From Allobosea sp. Tri-44 (lineage in GTDB: Bacteria; Pseudomonadota; Alphaproteobacteria; Rhizobiales; Beijerinckiaceae), in NCBI RefSeq assembly GCF_004123845.1, contig NZ_NBDP01000015.1, positions 124,001 to 188,000 of the forward strand: 64,000 nt of DNA, given 5' to 3'. Made by a program: the position numbers and the translations under genes. The notes below the pieces were generated by a model. It was not told the DNA's origin. It ran no database searches and saw nothing but the letters and a program-made list of their open reading frames with translations. Shown one piece after another: positions 33,504 through 42,062 of this stretch (position 1 is the stretch's first letter; the number at the start of each line of letters is the position of its first letter).

Positions 33504-34337
33504 TCAGCGCTTGATCGACGGAACTTTGATCTCGCCGCCTTCGGCCTGCTTCTGCAGGAAGACGGTGAGCGCGGTCAGGGCTTCCGAGCCGTATTCCGGC
33601 ACCGGCCAGCGCTGCTGGCGATAGCAGTCCCAGAGCCGGTGCTGCATCGTCCGGAGCGCGCTCTGCGAAACACGATAGGTCGGCCAGGAGCCCATCGTCT
33701 CCTGCGCGGTCTTGCCCTTGACCGAGAGGTTGGGCAGGCCCTGCAGGCGGATGCGCTTGCCTTCCTCGGCATGGCAGGTGGCGCAGGAGAAATCGTTGAC
33801 GCCGCCGCGCGTGTAGAACAGCGCCTCGCCGACCGCCGCCATCTCCTTCTCCTTGGGATGGGAGAGCTGCGGCTCGATCCTCATCTCGCTCGACTTGTTG
33901 GCGATGAAGGCGACGAGGTCCTCCATATCCGACGCCCGGGCCGGCCCGGAGAAGCGCCGCAGCACCACGTCCTTGGTGTCGAGCCCCTGCAGCTTGTCCA
34001 TGCACCAGAGCAGGCGCTGCTCGGTGTCCATCACCTTGTCGGCGTCGGCGAAATAGCGCGGCAGCTTGGCAAAGGCGCCCTCGAGCTTGCCCGCCCCTTC
34101 GCCAAGGTCGCAGCCCTCCAGGGAGACGTTCTTGGTGCCGCGCTTCTCCGCCCACAGCACCTCGCCGCGATCGACCGCGAGGAAACCCGGATTCGAGAAC
34201 GGATCGGAGAGCATCTGGCGATAGCGCTCGATCTCCTTCTCACTGTCGTCCTGCGGCGGCGATTGCGCGGTCAATGGCCCCGCCGCCAGTGTCACGACGG
34301 CCGCCAATGCGGCCGCTCCGATCATCGGAAGCTTCAT
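33504..34337 (-). CDS. soxA: L-cysteine S-thiosulfotransferase subunit SoxA (monoheme type)
   Basis: A 277-residue periplasmic cytochrome, catalytic subunit of SoxXA. The active heme site is CATCH at 185-189, and the cysteine heme ligand that carries the persulfide is Cys238 in [12 protein letters not shown]. The N-terminal heme site found in diheme SoxA is missing: where CxxCH would be there is GCDLGEG (Cys76), and Cys112 probably forms a disulfide with it, as in known monoheme SoxA proteins. The signal peptide ends near AAGPLTAQ. Operon soxA-soxX, divergent from soxYZ. Confidence 0.95.
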   Translation of the reverse strand: MKLPMIGAAALAAVVTLAAGPLTAQSPPQDDSEKEIERYRQMLSDPFSNPGFLAVDRGEVLWAEKRGTKNVSLEGCDLGEGAGKLEGAFAKLPRYFADADKVMDTEQRLLWCMDKLQGLDTKDVVLRRFSGPARASDMEDLVAFIANKSSEMRIEPQLSHPKEKEMAAVGEALFYTRGGVNDFSCATCHAEEGKRIRLQGLPNLSVKGKTAQETMGSWPTYRVSQSALRTMQHRLWDCYRQQRWPVPEYGSEALTALTVFLQKQAEGGEIKVPSIKR

Positions 34338-34568
34338 CCCTCGCCCTTTCGTTTCCCGGAGCCCGTTCCGATCGCTTGCAACGCAAGCAGATCGATAAAA
34401 CGGTCTCCATTTTTGAAGCTGGACCGCTTATCCTGCGATCTCGTCGCCGGCCCTCTCGGGGGCTTTACATTCACAAAAAACAATATCACGATACGTGCAA
34501 ATGATTGGCGTCCCGCTGTCGCGCCGTCAAGAGTTAAAACAAGACGAATTCGAAGGAGGAGCCCTCGT
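34338..34568. promoter_or_regulatory. Divergent soxA/soxY control region
   Basis: 231 bp holding the promoters of both sox operons. Visible inverted repeats are GCTTGC-AAC-GCAAGC at 34374-34388 and CACG-ATA-CGTG at 34487-34497, the second within an AT-rich stretch. A strong ribosome-binding site (AAGGAGGAG) ends the region before soxY. Either repeat could be a SoxR site, but neither matches the soxW/soxS repeat closely. Confidence 0.4.
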
Positions 34569-35033
34569 ATGCTGACCCACCTGCCGACGCTGTCGCGCCG
34601 TGATGCGGTGAAGGCCGCCGCCTGGGCCCTTGCCGCCGCCGCGATCGCGCCGAAGCTCGCTTTCGCCGACGAGAAGACCGTCGCCGCCGAGATCAAGAAG
34701 CTCTACGGCGACAAGCCGATGGCCTCCGGCAAGATAAAGCTGGACGTGCCTGAGATCGCCGAGAACGGCCTGGTCGTGCCGATCAACATCGAGATCGAGA
34801 GCCCGATGACGGATGCCGACTACGTCAAGGCGGTGCACGTCTTCGCCGAGGGCAACCCCCAGCCGGGCGTCATCAGCTACCAGTTTACCCCGGCCTGCGG
34901 AAAGGCCTCGGCCGCGACGCGCATGCGGCTCGCGCAGACGCAGGACATCATCTGCGTCGCCGAGATGTCGAACGGCGCGCTGCACACGGCCAAGGCCAAC
35001 ATCAAGGTCACGATCGGCGGCTGCGGCGGCTGA
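34569..35033 (+). CDS. soxY: Thiosulfate oxidation carrier protein SoxY
   Basis: A 154-residue substrate-carrier subunit. It starts at ATG 34569 behind AAGGAGGAG, with a Tat-type signal (SRRDAVKAAAWALAAAA). The C-terminus is the diagnostic swinging arm GGCGG, whose cysteine carries the sulfur intermediates between SoxXA, SoxB and SoxCD. It partners with SoxZ, encoded 42 bp downstream. The Tat signal fits the known export of SoxYZ as a folded complex in which only SoxY has the signal. Confidence 0.96.
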   Translation: MLTHLPTLSRRDAVKAAAWALAAAAIAPKLAFADEKTVAAEIKKLYGDKPMASGKIKLDVPEIAENGLVVPINIEIESPMTDADYVKAVHVFAEGNPQPGVISYQFTPACGKASAATRMRLAQTQDIICVAEMSNGALHTAKANIKVTIGGCGG

Positions 35034-35075
35034 CGCCGCGCATCGTCATCGACCAGAACAAGGCGAGGAAATCCC

Positions 35076-35405
35076 ATGACCACCAAACCCACGCCGCGGG
35101 TGCGCGTCCCCTCCAAGGCGACGGCCGGCGAGATGATCGAGATCAAGACGCTGATCTCGCACGAGATGGAATCCGGCCAGCGCAAGGACGCCAAGGGCGA
35201 GACCATCCCGCGCCAGATCATCAACAAGTTCACGGCGAGCTTCAACGGCAAGCCGGTGTTCGCAGCCGACTGGTTCCCGGCGATCTCGGCCAATCCCTAC
35301 CAGTCCTTCTTCTTCAAGGCGACGGAATCGGGCGAGTTCACCTTCACCTGGAAGGACGACAACGGCTCCGAATACGTCTCGAAGAACAAGCTGACGGTCG
35401 GCTGA
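35076..35405 (+). CDS. soxZ: Thiosulfate oxidation carrier complex protein SoxZ
   Basis: A 109-residue immunoglobulin-like protein without its own signal, which forms the SoxYZ heterodimer and is exported together with SoxY. Family segments are KATAGEMIEIKTLISHEME, the NKFTASFNGKPVFAADW strand and the terminal SGEFTFTWKDDNGSEY. GCGAGGAAA precedes the ATG. A palindromic repeat separates it from soxB. Confidence 0.95.
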   Translation: MTTKPTPRVRVPSKATAGEMIEIKTLISHEMESGQRKDAKGETIPRQIINKFTASFNGKPVFAADWFPAISANPYQSFFFKATESGEFTFTWKDDNGSEYVSKNKLTVG

Positions 35406-35412
35406 GCCCTCT

Positions 35413-35500
35413 CGTCATTGCGAGCGTAAGCGAAGCAATCCAGTCTCGTAGAGCTCTGCCGCTTCTGGATTGCTTCGTCGCTTCGCTCCTCGCAATGACG
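35413..35500. repeat. Palindromic dispersed repeat 2
   Basis: Outer arms CGTCATTGCGAG and CTCGCAATGACG (the latter inside CTCCTCGCAATGACG) enclose CGAAGCAATCCAG (35431-35443) and CTGGATTGCTTCG (35465-35477). It is a different subtype from the element at 32739 but shares the CGTCATT...AATGACG ends. It interrupts the sox operon between soxZ and soxB and could act as an attenuator or RNA-processing site; that is untested. Confidence 0.7.
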
Positions 35501-35559
35501 GCCAAAGCTCCACTTGAGCAGCCCTGGATCGCGATGTGCGCGCATCCAAAGGATGAGTC

Positions 35560-37257
35560 ATGATCTCAAGACGTGAATTCCTGCAGGCGACGGCGGTCGC
35601 CGCAGCGTTGACGACAGGCTCCGGCCTCGGCCCGCTCGGGCGCGCCGCCGCCCAGCAGAAGCTGTCCCAGGCCGACATCCTGCGCTTCGAGCCGCAGGGG
35701 CAGGTCACCCTCCTGCATGTCGCCGACATCCACGCCCAGCTCATGCCGCTGCAATTCCGCGAACCGGCGGTCAATCTCGGCGTCGGCGAGGTCAAGGGCC
35801 TGCCGCCGCACCTGACCGACGCGGCCTTTCGCGAGCATTTCAGGATCGCGGCAGGTTCGGCCGACGCCTTCGCGCTGACCTCTGACGACTTCGTCTCCCT
35901 CGCCCGCAACTATGGCCGGATGGGCGGGCTCGACCGGATCGCGACCCTGGTCAAGGCTATCAGGGCCGAGCGCGGCAACGACAAGGTCCTGCTGCTCGAT
36001 GGCGGCGACACCTGGCAGGGCAGCTGGAGCGCGCTCCAGACCAAGGGCCAGGACATGGTCGACGTCATGTCGGCCCTGAAGCTCGACGCGATGACCTCGC
36101 ATTGGGAGTTCACGCTCGGCGCCGAGCGGGTCAAGGAGATCGTCGAAGCCGCGCCCTTCGCCTTCCTCGCCCAGAACATCCGCGACAAGGAATGGAACGA
36201 GCCGGTCTTTCCGCCGCGCAAGGTCTTCGAGAAGGGCGGCGTCAAGGTCGCGGTGATTGGCCAGGCGCTGCCGCGCACCGCCGTCGCCAACCCGCGCTGG
36301 ATGTTCCCCGAATGGGAATTCGGCATCCGCGAGGACGAATTGCAGAAGCAGGTCGAGGAAGCCCGTGCCGAAGGCGCCGCGATCGTCGTGCTGCTCTCGC
36401 ATGATGGCTTCGACGTCGACCGCAAGCTGGCGAGCCGGGTCAAGGGCATCGACGTCATCCTGACCGCCCATACCCATGACGCCATGCCCGGGCTGATCCG
36501 GGTCGGCAACACCGTGCTGGTCGCCTCTGGTTCGCACGGCAAGTTCGTCTCGCGCCTCGACATCGCCGTGAAGGACGGCAAGGTCGCCGATCTCCGCTTC
36601 AAGCTGATGCCGGTCTTCGCCGACGCCATCGCGCCCGACGCGGAGATGGCGGCGCTGGTGACCAAGCTGCGCGCGCCCTTCGCCGCCGACCTCGTCAAGG
36701 AGATCGGCCGCACCGACTCGCTGCTCTACCGGCGCGGCAATTTCAACGGCAGCTTCGACGACCTGATCTGCGACGCCATGCTTTCGCAGCGCGACGCCGA
36801 GATCGCGCTCTCGCCCGGCTTCCGCTGGGGCGGCTCGCTCCTGCCGGGTGAGCCGATCACCTGGGAAGCGATCACCAACGCGACCGCGATCACCTATCCG
36901 AACTGCTACCGGATGGAGATGACCGGCGCGCAGCTCAAGGAGATCCTTGAGGACGTCGCCGACAACATCTTCCACCCCGACCCCTATTTCCAGGGCGGCG
37001 GCGACATGGTCCGCATCGGCGGCATGGGCTACGCCATCGATGTCGGCAAGCCGATGGGCAGCCGCATCTCCGGCCTCACCCATCTGAAATCGGGCCAGCC
37101 GATCGACGCCTCCCGCAAATACGTCGTCGCCGGCTGGGCCAGCGTCAACGAGGGCACGCAGGGGCCTCCGATCTGGGATGTGGTGCGCGACCACGTCGCC
37201 GCGACCAAGACCATCACCATCAAGCCGAACGACGCCGTGAAGGTGAGCGGGGCATGA
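35560..37257 (+). CDS. soxB: Thiosulfohydrolase SoxB
   Basis: A 565-residue periplasmic dinuclear-manganese hydrolase of the 5'-nucleotidase family, which releases sulfate from the SoxY-bound thiosulfate. The Tat signal begins ISRREFLQATAVAAALT. Metal and active-site motifs include LLHVADIHAQLMP, LLDGGDTWQGSW, SHWEFTLG (in place of the NHE/NHD of nucleotidases) and TAHTHDAMPG. The C-terminal substrate-binding domain has GGDMVRIGGMGYAIDV. The stop overlaps a possible early ATG of soxC. A full-length family member. Confidence 0.96.
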   Translation: MISRREFLQATAVAAALTTGSGLGPLGRAAAQQKLSQADILRFEPQGQVTLLHVADIHAQLMPLQFREPAVNLGVGEVKGLPPHLTDAAFREHFRIAAGSADAFALTSDDFVSLARNYGRMGGLDRIATLVKAIRAERGNDKVLLLDGGDTWQGSWSALQTKGQDMVDVMSALKLDAMTSHWEFTLGAERVKEIVEAAPFAFLAQNIRDKEWNEPVFPPRKVFEKGGVKVAVIGQALPRTAVANPRWMFPEWEFGIREDELQKQVEEARAEGAAIVVLLSHDGFDVDRKLASRVKGIDVILTAHTHDAMPGLIRVGNTVLVASGSHGKFVSRLDIAVKDGKVADLRFKLMPVFADAIAPDAEMAALVTKLRAPFAADLVKEIGRTDSLLYRRGNFNGSFDDLICDAMLSQRDAEIALSPGFRWGGSLLPGEPITWEAITNATAITYPNCYRMEMTGAQLKEILEDVADNIFHPDPYFQGGGDMVRIGGMGYAIDVGKPMGSRISGLTHLKSGQPIDASRKYVVAGWASVNEGTQGPPIWDVVRDHVAATKTITIKPNDAVKVSGA

Positions 37258-37301
37258 GCGCCTCCGCCGCCACGGCCGTGAAAAGACAAAGGAGACGAGG
37301 C

Positions 37302-38576
37302 ATGACCTCTCCCGCAAAACCCGATGCGCTCAGCCGCCGGCGCTTCCTCGGCGGAGCGGCGATTGCCGGAGCCGGCCTTGCCGGCACCGGTCTCGCCCAT
37401 GCCGAAACGGCCAAGCCCGATCCCTTGATCACCGAGGTCCAGGACTGGAGCCGCTATCTCGGCGAGGGCGTCGACAAGCGGCCCTATGGCACGCCGTCGC
37501 GCTTCGAGAAGCATGTGATGCGCCGCGACGTCTCCTGGCTGACAGCCTCGCCCGAATCCTCGGTCAACTTTACGCCGCTGCACGAGCTCGACGGCATCAT
37601 CACCCCGTCCGGCCTCTGCTTCGAGCGCCATCATGGCGGCATCGCCGACATCGAGCCGGCCAATCACCGATTGATGATCCATGGCCTCGTCGACAAGCCG
37701 CTGGTCTTCACCATGGAAGACCTCAAGCGGATGCCGCGGCAGAACCGCATCTACTTCCTCGAATGCGCTGCGAATTCCGGCATGGAGTGGCGCGGCGCGC
37801 AGCTCAATGGCTGCCAGTTCACCCACGGCATGGTCCACAACGTCATGTACACCGGCGTGCCGCTGAAGCTGCTGCTGGCCGAGGCGGGCGTGAAGACCTC
37901 AGCCAAATGGTTGCTGCTGGAAGGCGCCGATTCCTCCGGCATGAACCGCTCGCTGCCGCTCGAGAAGGCGCTCGACGACGTGCTGATCGCCTTCGCCATG
38001 AACGGCGAGGCGCTGCGGCCCGAGCAGGGCTATCCCTTACGCGCCGTGATCCCCGGCTGGGAAGGCAATCTCTGGGTCAAATGGCTCAGGCGCATCGAGG
38101 TCGGCGACCAGCCCTGGCAGGCGCGCGAGGAGACCTCGAAATACACCGATCTCCTGGCCGATGGCCGCTCGCGCCGCTTCACCTTCTTCATGGACGCCAA
38201 GTCGGTGGTGACCAATCCCTCGCCGCAGGCGCCGCTCAAGCACAAGGGCCGCAACGTGCTTTCCGGCCTCGCCTGGTCGGGCCGCGGCACGATCAAGCGC
38301 GTCGACGTCACCCTCGATGGCGGCAAGAACTGGCAGCACGCGCGGATCGACGGGCCGGTGCTCGATAAGTCGCTGACCCGCTTCTATGTCGATTTCGACT
38401 GGGCCGGGCAGGACCTCCTGATCCAGTCGCGCGCCATGGATTCAACCGGCTATGTCCAGCCGACCAAGGACGAGCTGCGCAAGGTCCGCGGTACCAACTC
38501 GATCTATCACAACAACGGCATCCAGACCTGGCATGTGAAGGCGAATGGGGAGACCGAGAATGTCGAGATCGGTTAA
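37302..38576 (+). CDS. soxC: Sulfane dehydrogenase subunit SoxC
   Basis: About 424 residues of the sulfite-oxidase-fold molybdenum protein that, with SoxD, removes six electrons from the SoxY-bound sulfane. The Tat motif SRRRFLGGAAIAGAG is near the N-terminus. The molybdenum-coordinating cysteine is in YFLECAANSGMEW, and the dimerisation domain begins around VVTNPSPQAPLK. The start at 37302 has AAAGGAGACGAGG upstream; the alternative ATG at 37254 overlaps the soxB stop. Together with soxD it makes this a complete Sox pathway that needs no sulfur globules. Confidence 0.95.
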   Translation: MTSPAKPDALSRRRFLGGAAIAGAGLAGTGLAHAETAKPDPLITEVQDWSRYLGEGVDKRPYGTPSRFEKHVMRRDVSWLTASPESSVNFTPLHELDGIITPSGLCFERHHGGIADIEPANHRLMIHGLVDKPLVFTMEDLKRMPRQNRIYFLECAANSGMEWRGAQLNGCQFTHGMVHNVMYTGVPLKLLLAEAGVKTSAKWLLLEGADSSGMNRSLPLEKALDDVLIAFAMNGEALRPEQGYPLRAVIPGWEGNLWVKWLRRIEVGDQPWQAREETSKYTDLLADGRSRRFTFFMDAKSVVTNPSPQAPLKHKGRNVLSGLAWSGRGTIKRVDVTLDGGKNWQHARIDGPVLDKSLTRFYVDFDWAGQDLLIQSRAMDSTGYVQPTKDELRKVRGTNSIYHNNGIQTWHVKANGETENVEIG

Positions 38577-39300
38577 TCCCGTCCTGCTCGCCAGCCTCGC
38601 TGCGGCGATCGTGCTCGCGGCTGCGCCGCTGATCGCGCAGACCAAGCCGGCGCCGGCCAAGCAGGCTCAGACGCATCCGCCGGCAAAAGCCGCTCCGGCC
38701 CCCGCCCCTGCGGCGAAGCTCGGCCTCGGCCGCGAGGCACTGCCCGAGGAGATCAAGGCCTGGGACATCGCGGTTCGTCCGGACGGCAAGGGCCTGCCGC
38801 CCGGCAAGGGCACGGTCAAGCAAGGCGACGAGATCTTCCAGGCGCAATGCGCCAGCTGCCATGGCGAGTTCGGCCAGGGCAATGGCCGCTGGCCGGTGCT
38901 GGCCGGTGGCATGGGCTCGCTGAAAGCCGACCGACCGGAGAAGACGATCGGCTCGTTCTGGCCGGATCTCTCGACCGTTTTCGACTATGTCCGCCGGGCC
39001 ATGCCCTATGGCAATGCCCAGTCGCTCTCGCCGGACGAGCTCTACGCGGTCACCGCCTATTTGCTCTATCTGAACGACATCGTGAAGGACGAGGACTTCG
39101 AACTGTCCGATAAGAACTTTACCAGTGTGAAGCTGCCGAACGCGGCCGCCTTCTATGACGACGACCGCGAGACCACGGAGAAGGCCTTCTGGGGCAAGGA
39201 GCCGTGCATGACCAACTGCAAGCCGGAGGTGAAGATCACCGGACGGGCGGTGATCCTCGATGTGACGCCGGATTCCAAGACGGCGCCGAAGGTCGATTGA
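38560..39300 (+). CDS. soxD: Sulfane dehydrogenase c-type cytochrome subunit SoxD (short, monoheme)
   Basis: A 246-residue cytochrome c with a signal peptide and a Pro/Ala-rich linker (QTKPAPAKQAQTHPPAKAAP). One heme site, QCASCHGEFG, is present with an axial methionine probably in RAMPYGNAQSLS. The C-terminus keeps the SoxD-specific PCMTNCKPEVKITGRAV. Paracoccus SoxD is longer and has a second heme; only one CxxCH is visible here, so this is a short form. The gene overlaps the end of soxC by 17 bp. It passes electrons from SoxC to the soluble cytochrome pool. Confidence 0.92.
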   Translation: MSRSVNPVLLASLAAAIVLAAAPLIAQTKPAPAKQAQTHPPAKAAPAPAPAAKLGLGREALPEEIKAWDIAVRPDGKGLPPGKGTVKQGDEIFQAQCASCHGEFGQGNGRWPVLAGGMGSLKADRPEKTIGSFWPDLSTVFDYVRRAMPYGNAQSLSPDELYAVTAYLLYLNDIVKDEDFELSDKNFTSVKLPNAAAFYDDDRETTEKAFWGKEPCMTNCKPEVKITGRAVILDVTPDSKTAPKVD

Positions 39301-39617
39301 TGCGGGGAGCCGGCGCCGTCCGTCTTTCGGTGCTCGGTTTCGTATTGGCCTGCGCGCCGGCAGACGCGGCCGGCGATCGGGCCTTGGGGGAATATCTCTC
39401 GTCGGAATGCACGACCTGCCACCAGACCAGCGGGAGGCAGGTCGGCGGCATCCCGGCGATCGTCGGCCACCCGGCCGAGCAGTTCGTCGCGCTGATGAAC
39501 GCCTATCGCGAGCGGCAGCGCGACAACCAGGTGATGCAGGCGGTCGCCGCCCGGCTCTCGAGCGAGGAGATCGCCGCGCTCGCCGCCTATTACGAGAGCC
39601 TGAAACCCAATCCTTAG
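39300..39617 (+). CDS. Small cytochrome c, SoxE/FccA-like sulfide dehydrogenase subunit
   Basis: A 105-residue periplasmic monoheme cytochrome whose ATG overlaps the soxD stop (TGATG). Signal peptide VRLSVLGFVLACAPADA; heme motif SSECTTCHQTSGRQVGGIPA. The domain end EEIAALAAYYESLKP is typical of the small cytochrome subunit of flavocytochrome c sulfide dehydrogenase. The flavoprotein partner is encoded two genes downstream, so it most likely forms the electron-accepting half of an FccAB/SoxEF complex. SoxE of Paracoccus is diheme, so this is a shorter version. Confidence 0.82.
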   Translation: MRGAGAVRLSVLGFVLACAPADAAGDRALGEYLSSECTTCHQTSGRQVGGIPAIVGHPAEQFVALMNAYRERQRDNQVMQAVAARLSSEEIAALAAYYESLKPNP

Positions 39618-39652
39618 CCGGGCATATGGCCTGAGCAGCGGAGGAAGACACG

Positions 39653-40180
39653 ATGTCGGAGGACACCCAGCAGGCTTCGCGCCGGGCACTGATGCTGGCG
39701 GCGGCCAGCGGGGTCGTCGTAGCGGCGGCACCGGCCCTCGCTGCGCCCCGGCAGACCGCGCTCGCCGACCTCAAGAAGGAAGCCGACATCGCCTGCCTCT
39801 ACCATTGCGATTTCGGCGAGCCGCAGCGCTTTCTCCAGATGCTGCAGAACATCGCCAATCACTATTCGGCCTATGGCGCCGATCCGTTCGCGCTCCAACT
39901 CGCCATCGTCGCGCATGGCCCAGGCGTAAAGTTCTTCCTGGAAAGCCTCGACGGCACGAGCTGGAGCGAGGAGGCCGCCACGGTCCCGAAGATCTTCGAG
40001 CGCGTCGAGGACGTCGCCAGGAACGGGTTGAAGGTCCATCTCTGCGAGATCACCTTCTCTCGGCTTAAGATCGACAAGAGCAAGGCCCGCAAGGCCGAGT
40101 TCGTCGGCTTCGTGCCCTCGGGCGTCGCCGCCGTTGTCGCGCTGCAGGCCAAGGGCTTCGCTTATTTGAAGGTCGGATAG
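39653..40180 (+). CDS. Exported DsrE-like protein in the sulfide dehydrogenase operon
   Basis: A 175-residue protein with a Tat-like signal (ASRRALMLAAASGVVVAAAP) and a DsrE/F-type sulfurtransferase fold. Three cysteines remain in the mature part: Cys48 and Cys52 (IACLYHCDFGEP) and Cys131 in LKVHLCEITFSRLKID, the position of the active cysteine in DsrE/TusD relatives. DsrE proteins are usually cytoplasmic sulfur carriers, so a periplasmic one is noteworthy. It lies between the genes of the flavocytochrome subunits and may accept or deliver sulfane sulfur from sulfide oxidation. The function is inferred. Confidence 0.72.
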   Translation: MSEDTQQASRRALMLAAASGVVVAAAPALAAPRQTALADLKKEADIACLYHCDFGEPQRFLQMLQNIANHYSAYGADPFALQLAIVAHGPGVKFFLESLDGTSWSEEAATVPKIFERVEDVARNGLKVHLCEITFSRLKIDKSKARKAEFVGFVPSGVAAVVALQAKGFAYLKVG

Positions 40181-40226
40181 GGCCCGCGAGAGGTCCGACG
40201 TCAACCATGGAAGGGGAGAGAAAACC

Positions 40227-41501
40227 ATGTCGACCAGTCGCCGCTCATTTCTGTCCGGCCTCGCCGCCGCCGGAAGCTTCGCCATCGCCTCGCCCGCCGT
40301 ATTCGGCCAAAGCAAGCCGCGCGTCGTCGTCATCGGCGGTGGAGCCGGCGGCGCGACCGCGGCGAAATACCTGGCCAAGGAGTCGAACGGCGCCATCGCC
40401 GTGACGCTGGTCGAGGAGAACGAGGTCTATCAGACCTGCTTCCACTCCAACCTCTTCATCGGCGGCTTCAAGTCCTATGAGGAGATCAGCCACCGCTACG
40501 ACGCGCTGGCGAAGAACCATGGCATCACGCTCGCCCGCGCCCGCGCCACCCAGATAGACCGCGACAAGAAAGAGGTCGTGCTCTCGACCGGCGCCCGCCT
40601 GCCCTATGACCGGCTCGTCGTCTCGCCCGGCATCGACCTGAAATACGATTCCGTTCCCGGCTGGTCGAAGGAGGCCGAGGAGGCGATGCCGCATGGCTGG
40701 AAGCCCGGCCGGCAGACGCAGCTGATCAGGCAGAAGCTCGACGCGGTGCAAAATGGCGGCACGATCCTGATGATCGCCCCGCCCAATCCCTATCGCTGCC
40801 CGCCTGGCCCCTATGAGCGCGCCTCGATGTTCGCCCATGTGCTCAAGACGAGCGGCAAGCGCGACTGCAAGATCCTGATCCTCGACCCGAAGGACAGCTT
40901 CTCCAAGCAGGGCGTTTTCCAGGAGGGCTGGGAGAAGCATTACGGCGCGATGATCGAATGGCTCGGGCCGAAGGTGCATGACGGCATCAAATCGGTCGAT
41001 CCGAAGACGGGCACCGTCGTCACCGGCTTCGAGACCTACAAGGACTGCGCCTTCGTCAACGTCATACCCGCCCAGATGGCCGGCGAGATCGCCCGTTCCG
41101 CCGGGCTGGCGCCAGCCGGTGGCTACTGCACCATCGACCCCGCTTCGATGAAATCGGTCGTCGATCCCAACATCTTCGTGCTCGGCGACGCTTGCATCGC
41201 CGGCGACATGCCGAAATCGGCGTTCGCCGCCAACAGCCAGGCCAAGGTCGCGGCGATGGTGATCCGCGGCGAGCTCACCAATGCCCGCACCTTCCCGGCG
41301 CGCTACATCAACACCTGCTGGTCGCTGATCGAGACCGACGACACCGTCAAGGTCGGTGGCCGCTACGAGGCCAAGGACGGCAAGATCGCCGCGACCGAGA
41401 CTTTCGTCTCCCAGCCCCGCGAAAGCGCCGAACTGCGCAAGGAAAACCAGGCCGAGAACGTTGGCTGGTATGCCGGCATCACCGCCGACATGTTCAGCTG
41501 A
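40227..41501 (+). CDS. soxF: Flavocytochrome c sulfide dehydrogenase flavoprotein (FccB/SoxF)
   Basis: A 424-residue FAD protein that oxidises sulfide in the periplasm. The Tat signal is TSRRSFLSGLAAAG; the dinucleotide-binding motif is VVVIGGGAGGATAAKYL. YQTCFHSNLFIGGF holds the cysteine that covalently binds FAD in FccB. The redox-active cysteine pair corresponds to NPYRCPPGPYERAS and INTCWSLIE. FVLGDACIAGDMPKSAFAAN is the C-terminal FAD motif. It is encoded between the DsrE-like gene and a soluble cytochrome c gene. AAGGGGAGAG precedes the ATG. Confidence 0.92.
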   Translation: MSTSRRSFLSGLAAAGSFAIASPAVFGQSKPRVVVIGGGAGGATAAKYLAKESNGAIAVTLVEENEVYQTCFHSNLFIGGFKSYEEISHRYDALAKNHGITLARARATQIDRDKKEVVLSTGARLPYDRLVVSPGIDLKYDSVPGWSKEAEEAMPHGWKPGRQTQLIRQKLDAVQNGGTILMIAPPNPYRCPPGPYERASMFAHVLKTSGKRDCKILILDPKDSFSKQGVFQEGWEKHYGAMIEWLGPKVHDGIKSVDPKTGTVVTGFETYKDCAFVNVIPAQMAGEIARSAGLAPAGGYCTIDPASMKSVVDPNIFVLGDACIAGDMPKSAFAANSQAKVAAMVIRGELTNARTFPARYINTCWSLIETDDTVKVGGRYEAKDGKIAATETFVSQPRESAELRKENQAENVGWYAGITADMFS

Positions 41502-41568
41502 AGGCCATCCAGCGCCGTCGCCCTCCCACGGCGGCGGCGCCCTCCTCTCTCCTCATCAGGATCTACGT

Positions 41569-41958
41569 ATGAAACTGCCGATCATTGCCGCTATGCTCAC
41601 CGCCACCACCCTCGTCACGACCAGCGCCTCGGCACAGGACGTCGCCGCCGGCGAGCGCTCGTGGAACAAGTGCCGGGCCTGTCACCAGCTCGGCGAGGGC
41701 GCCAAGAACCTGGTCGGCCCGCAGCTCAACGGCCTGTTCGGGCGCCATACCGGCGAGGTCGAGGGCTACAGCTATTCGACCGCCAACAAGGGCGCCAACA
41801 TCACCTGGGACGAGGCCGTCTTCGCCGAATACATCAAGGATCCCAAGGCGAAGATCCCCGGCACCAAGATGATCTTCGCCGGCATCAAGAACGAGAAGGA
41901 GATCGCCGACCTCACCGCCTATCTCAAGCAGTTCGGCAAGGACGGCAAGAAGATGTGA
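41569..41958 (+). CDS. Soluble class I cytochrome c
   Basis: A 129-residue periplasmic cytochrome c of the c2/c550 type: signal peptide to TSASAQ, heme site NKCRACHQLGEGAKN, and the axial methionine in IPGTKMIFAG. The length and the loop VGPQLNGLFGRHTG are typical. It is placed at the end of the sox/fcc operon and is the likely electron carrier from SoxXA, SoxCD and FccAB to a terminal oxidase. No obvious ribosome-binding site precedes the ATG. Confidence 0.92.
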   Translation: MKLPIIAAMLTATTLVTTSASAQDVAAGERSWNKCRACHQLGEGAKNLVGPQLNGLFGRHTGEVEGYSYSTANKGANITWDEAVFAEYIKDPKAKIPGTKMIFAGIKNEKEIADLTAYLKQFGKDGKKM

Positions 41959-42062
41959 CGGGAGGCTTCTTGCCTCGGCGCGTCCCGCCCGCCGCGCTCA
42001 TGACATGATCGGCCCGGAGGTTCGACGGCACGCCGAATCCGGCACCCGAAAGGACCTTCCGA

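Noticed and set aside
35566-37317. 583-codon open frame on the minus strand
   Set aside because: Antisense to soxB, which carries all family motifs; the antisense product has none.
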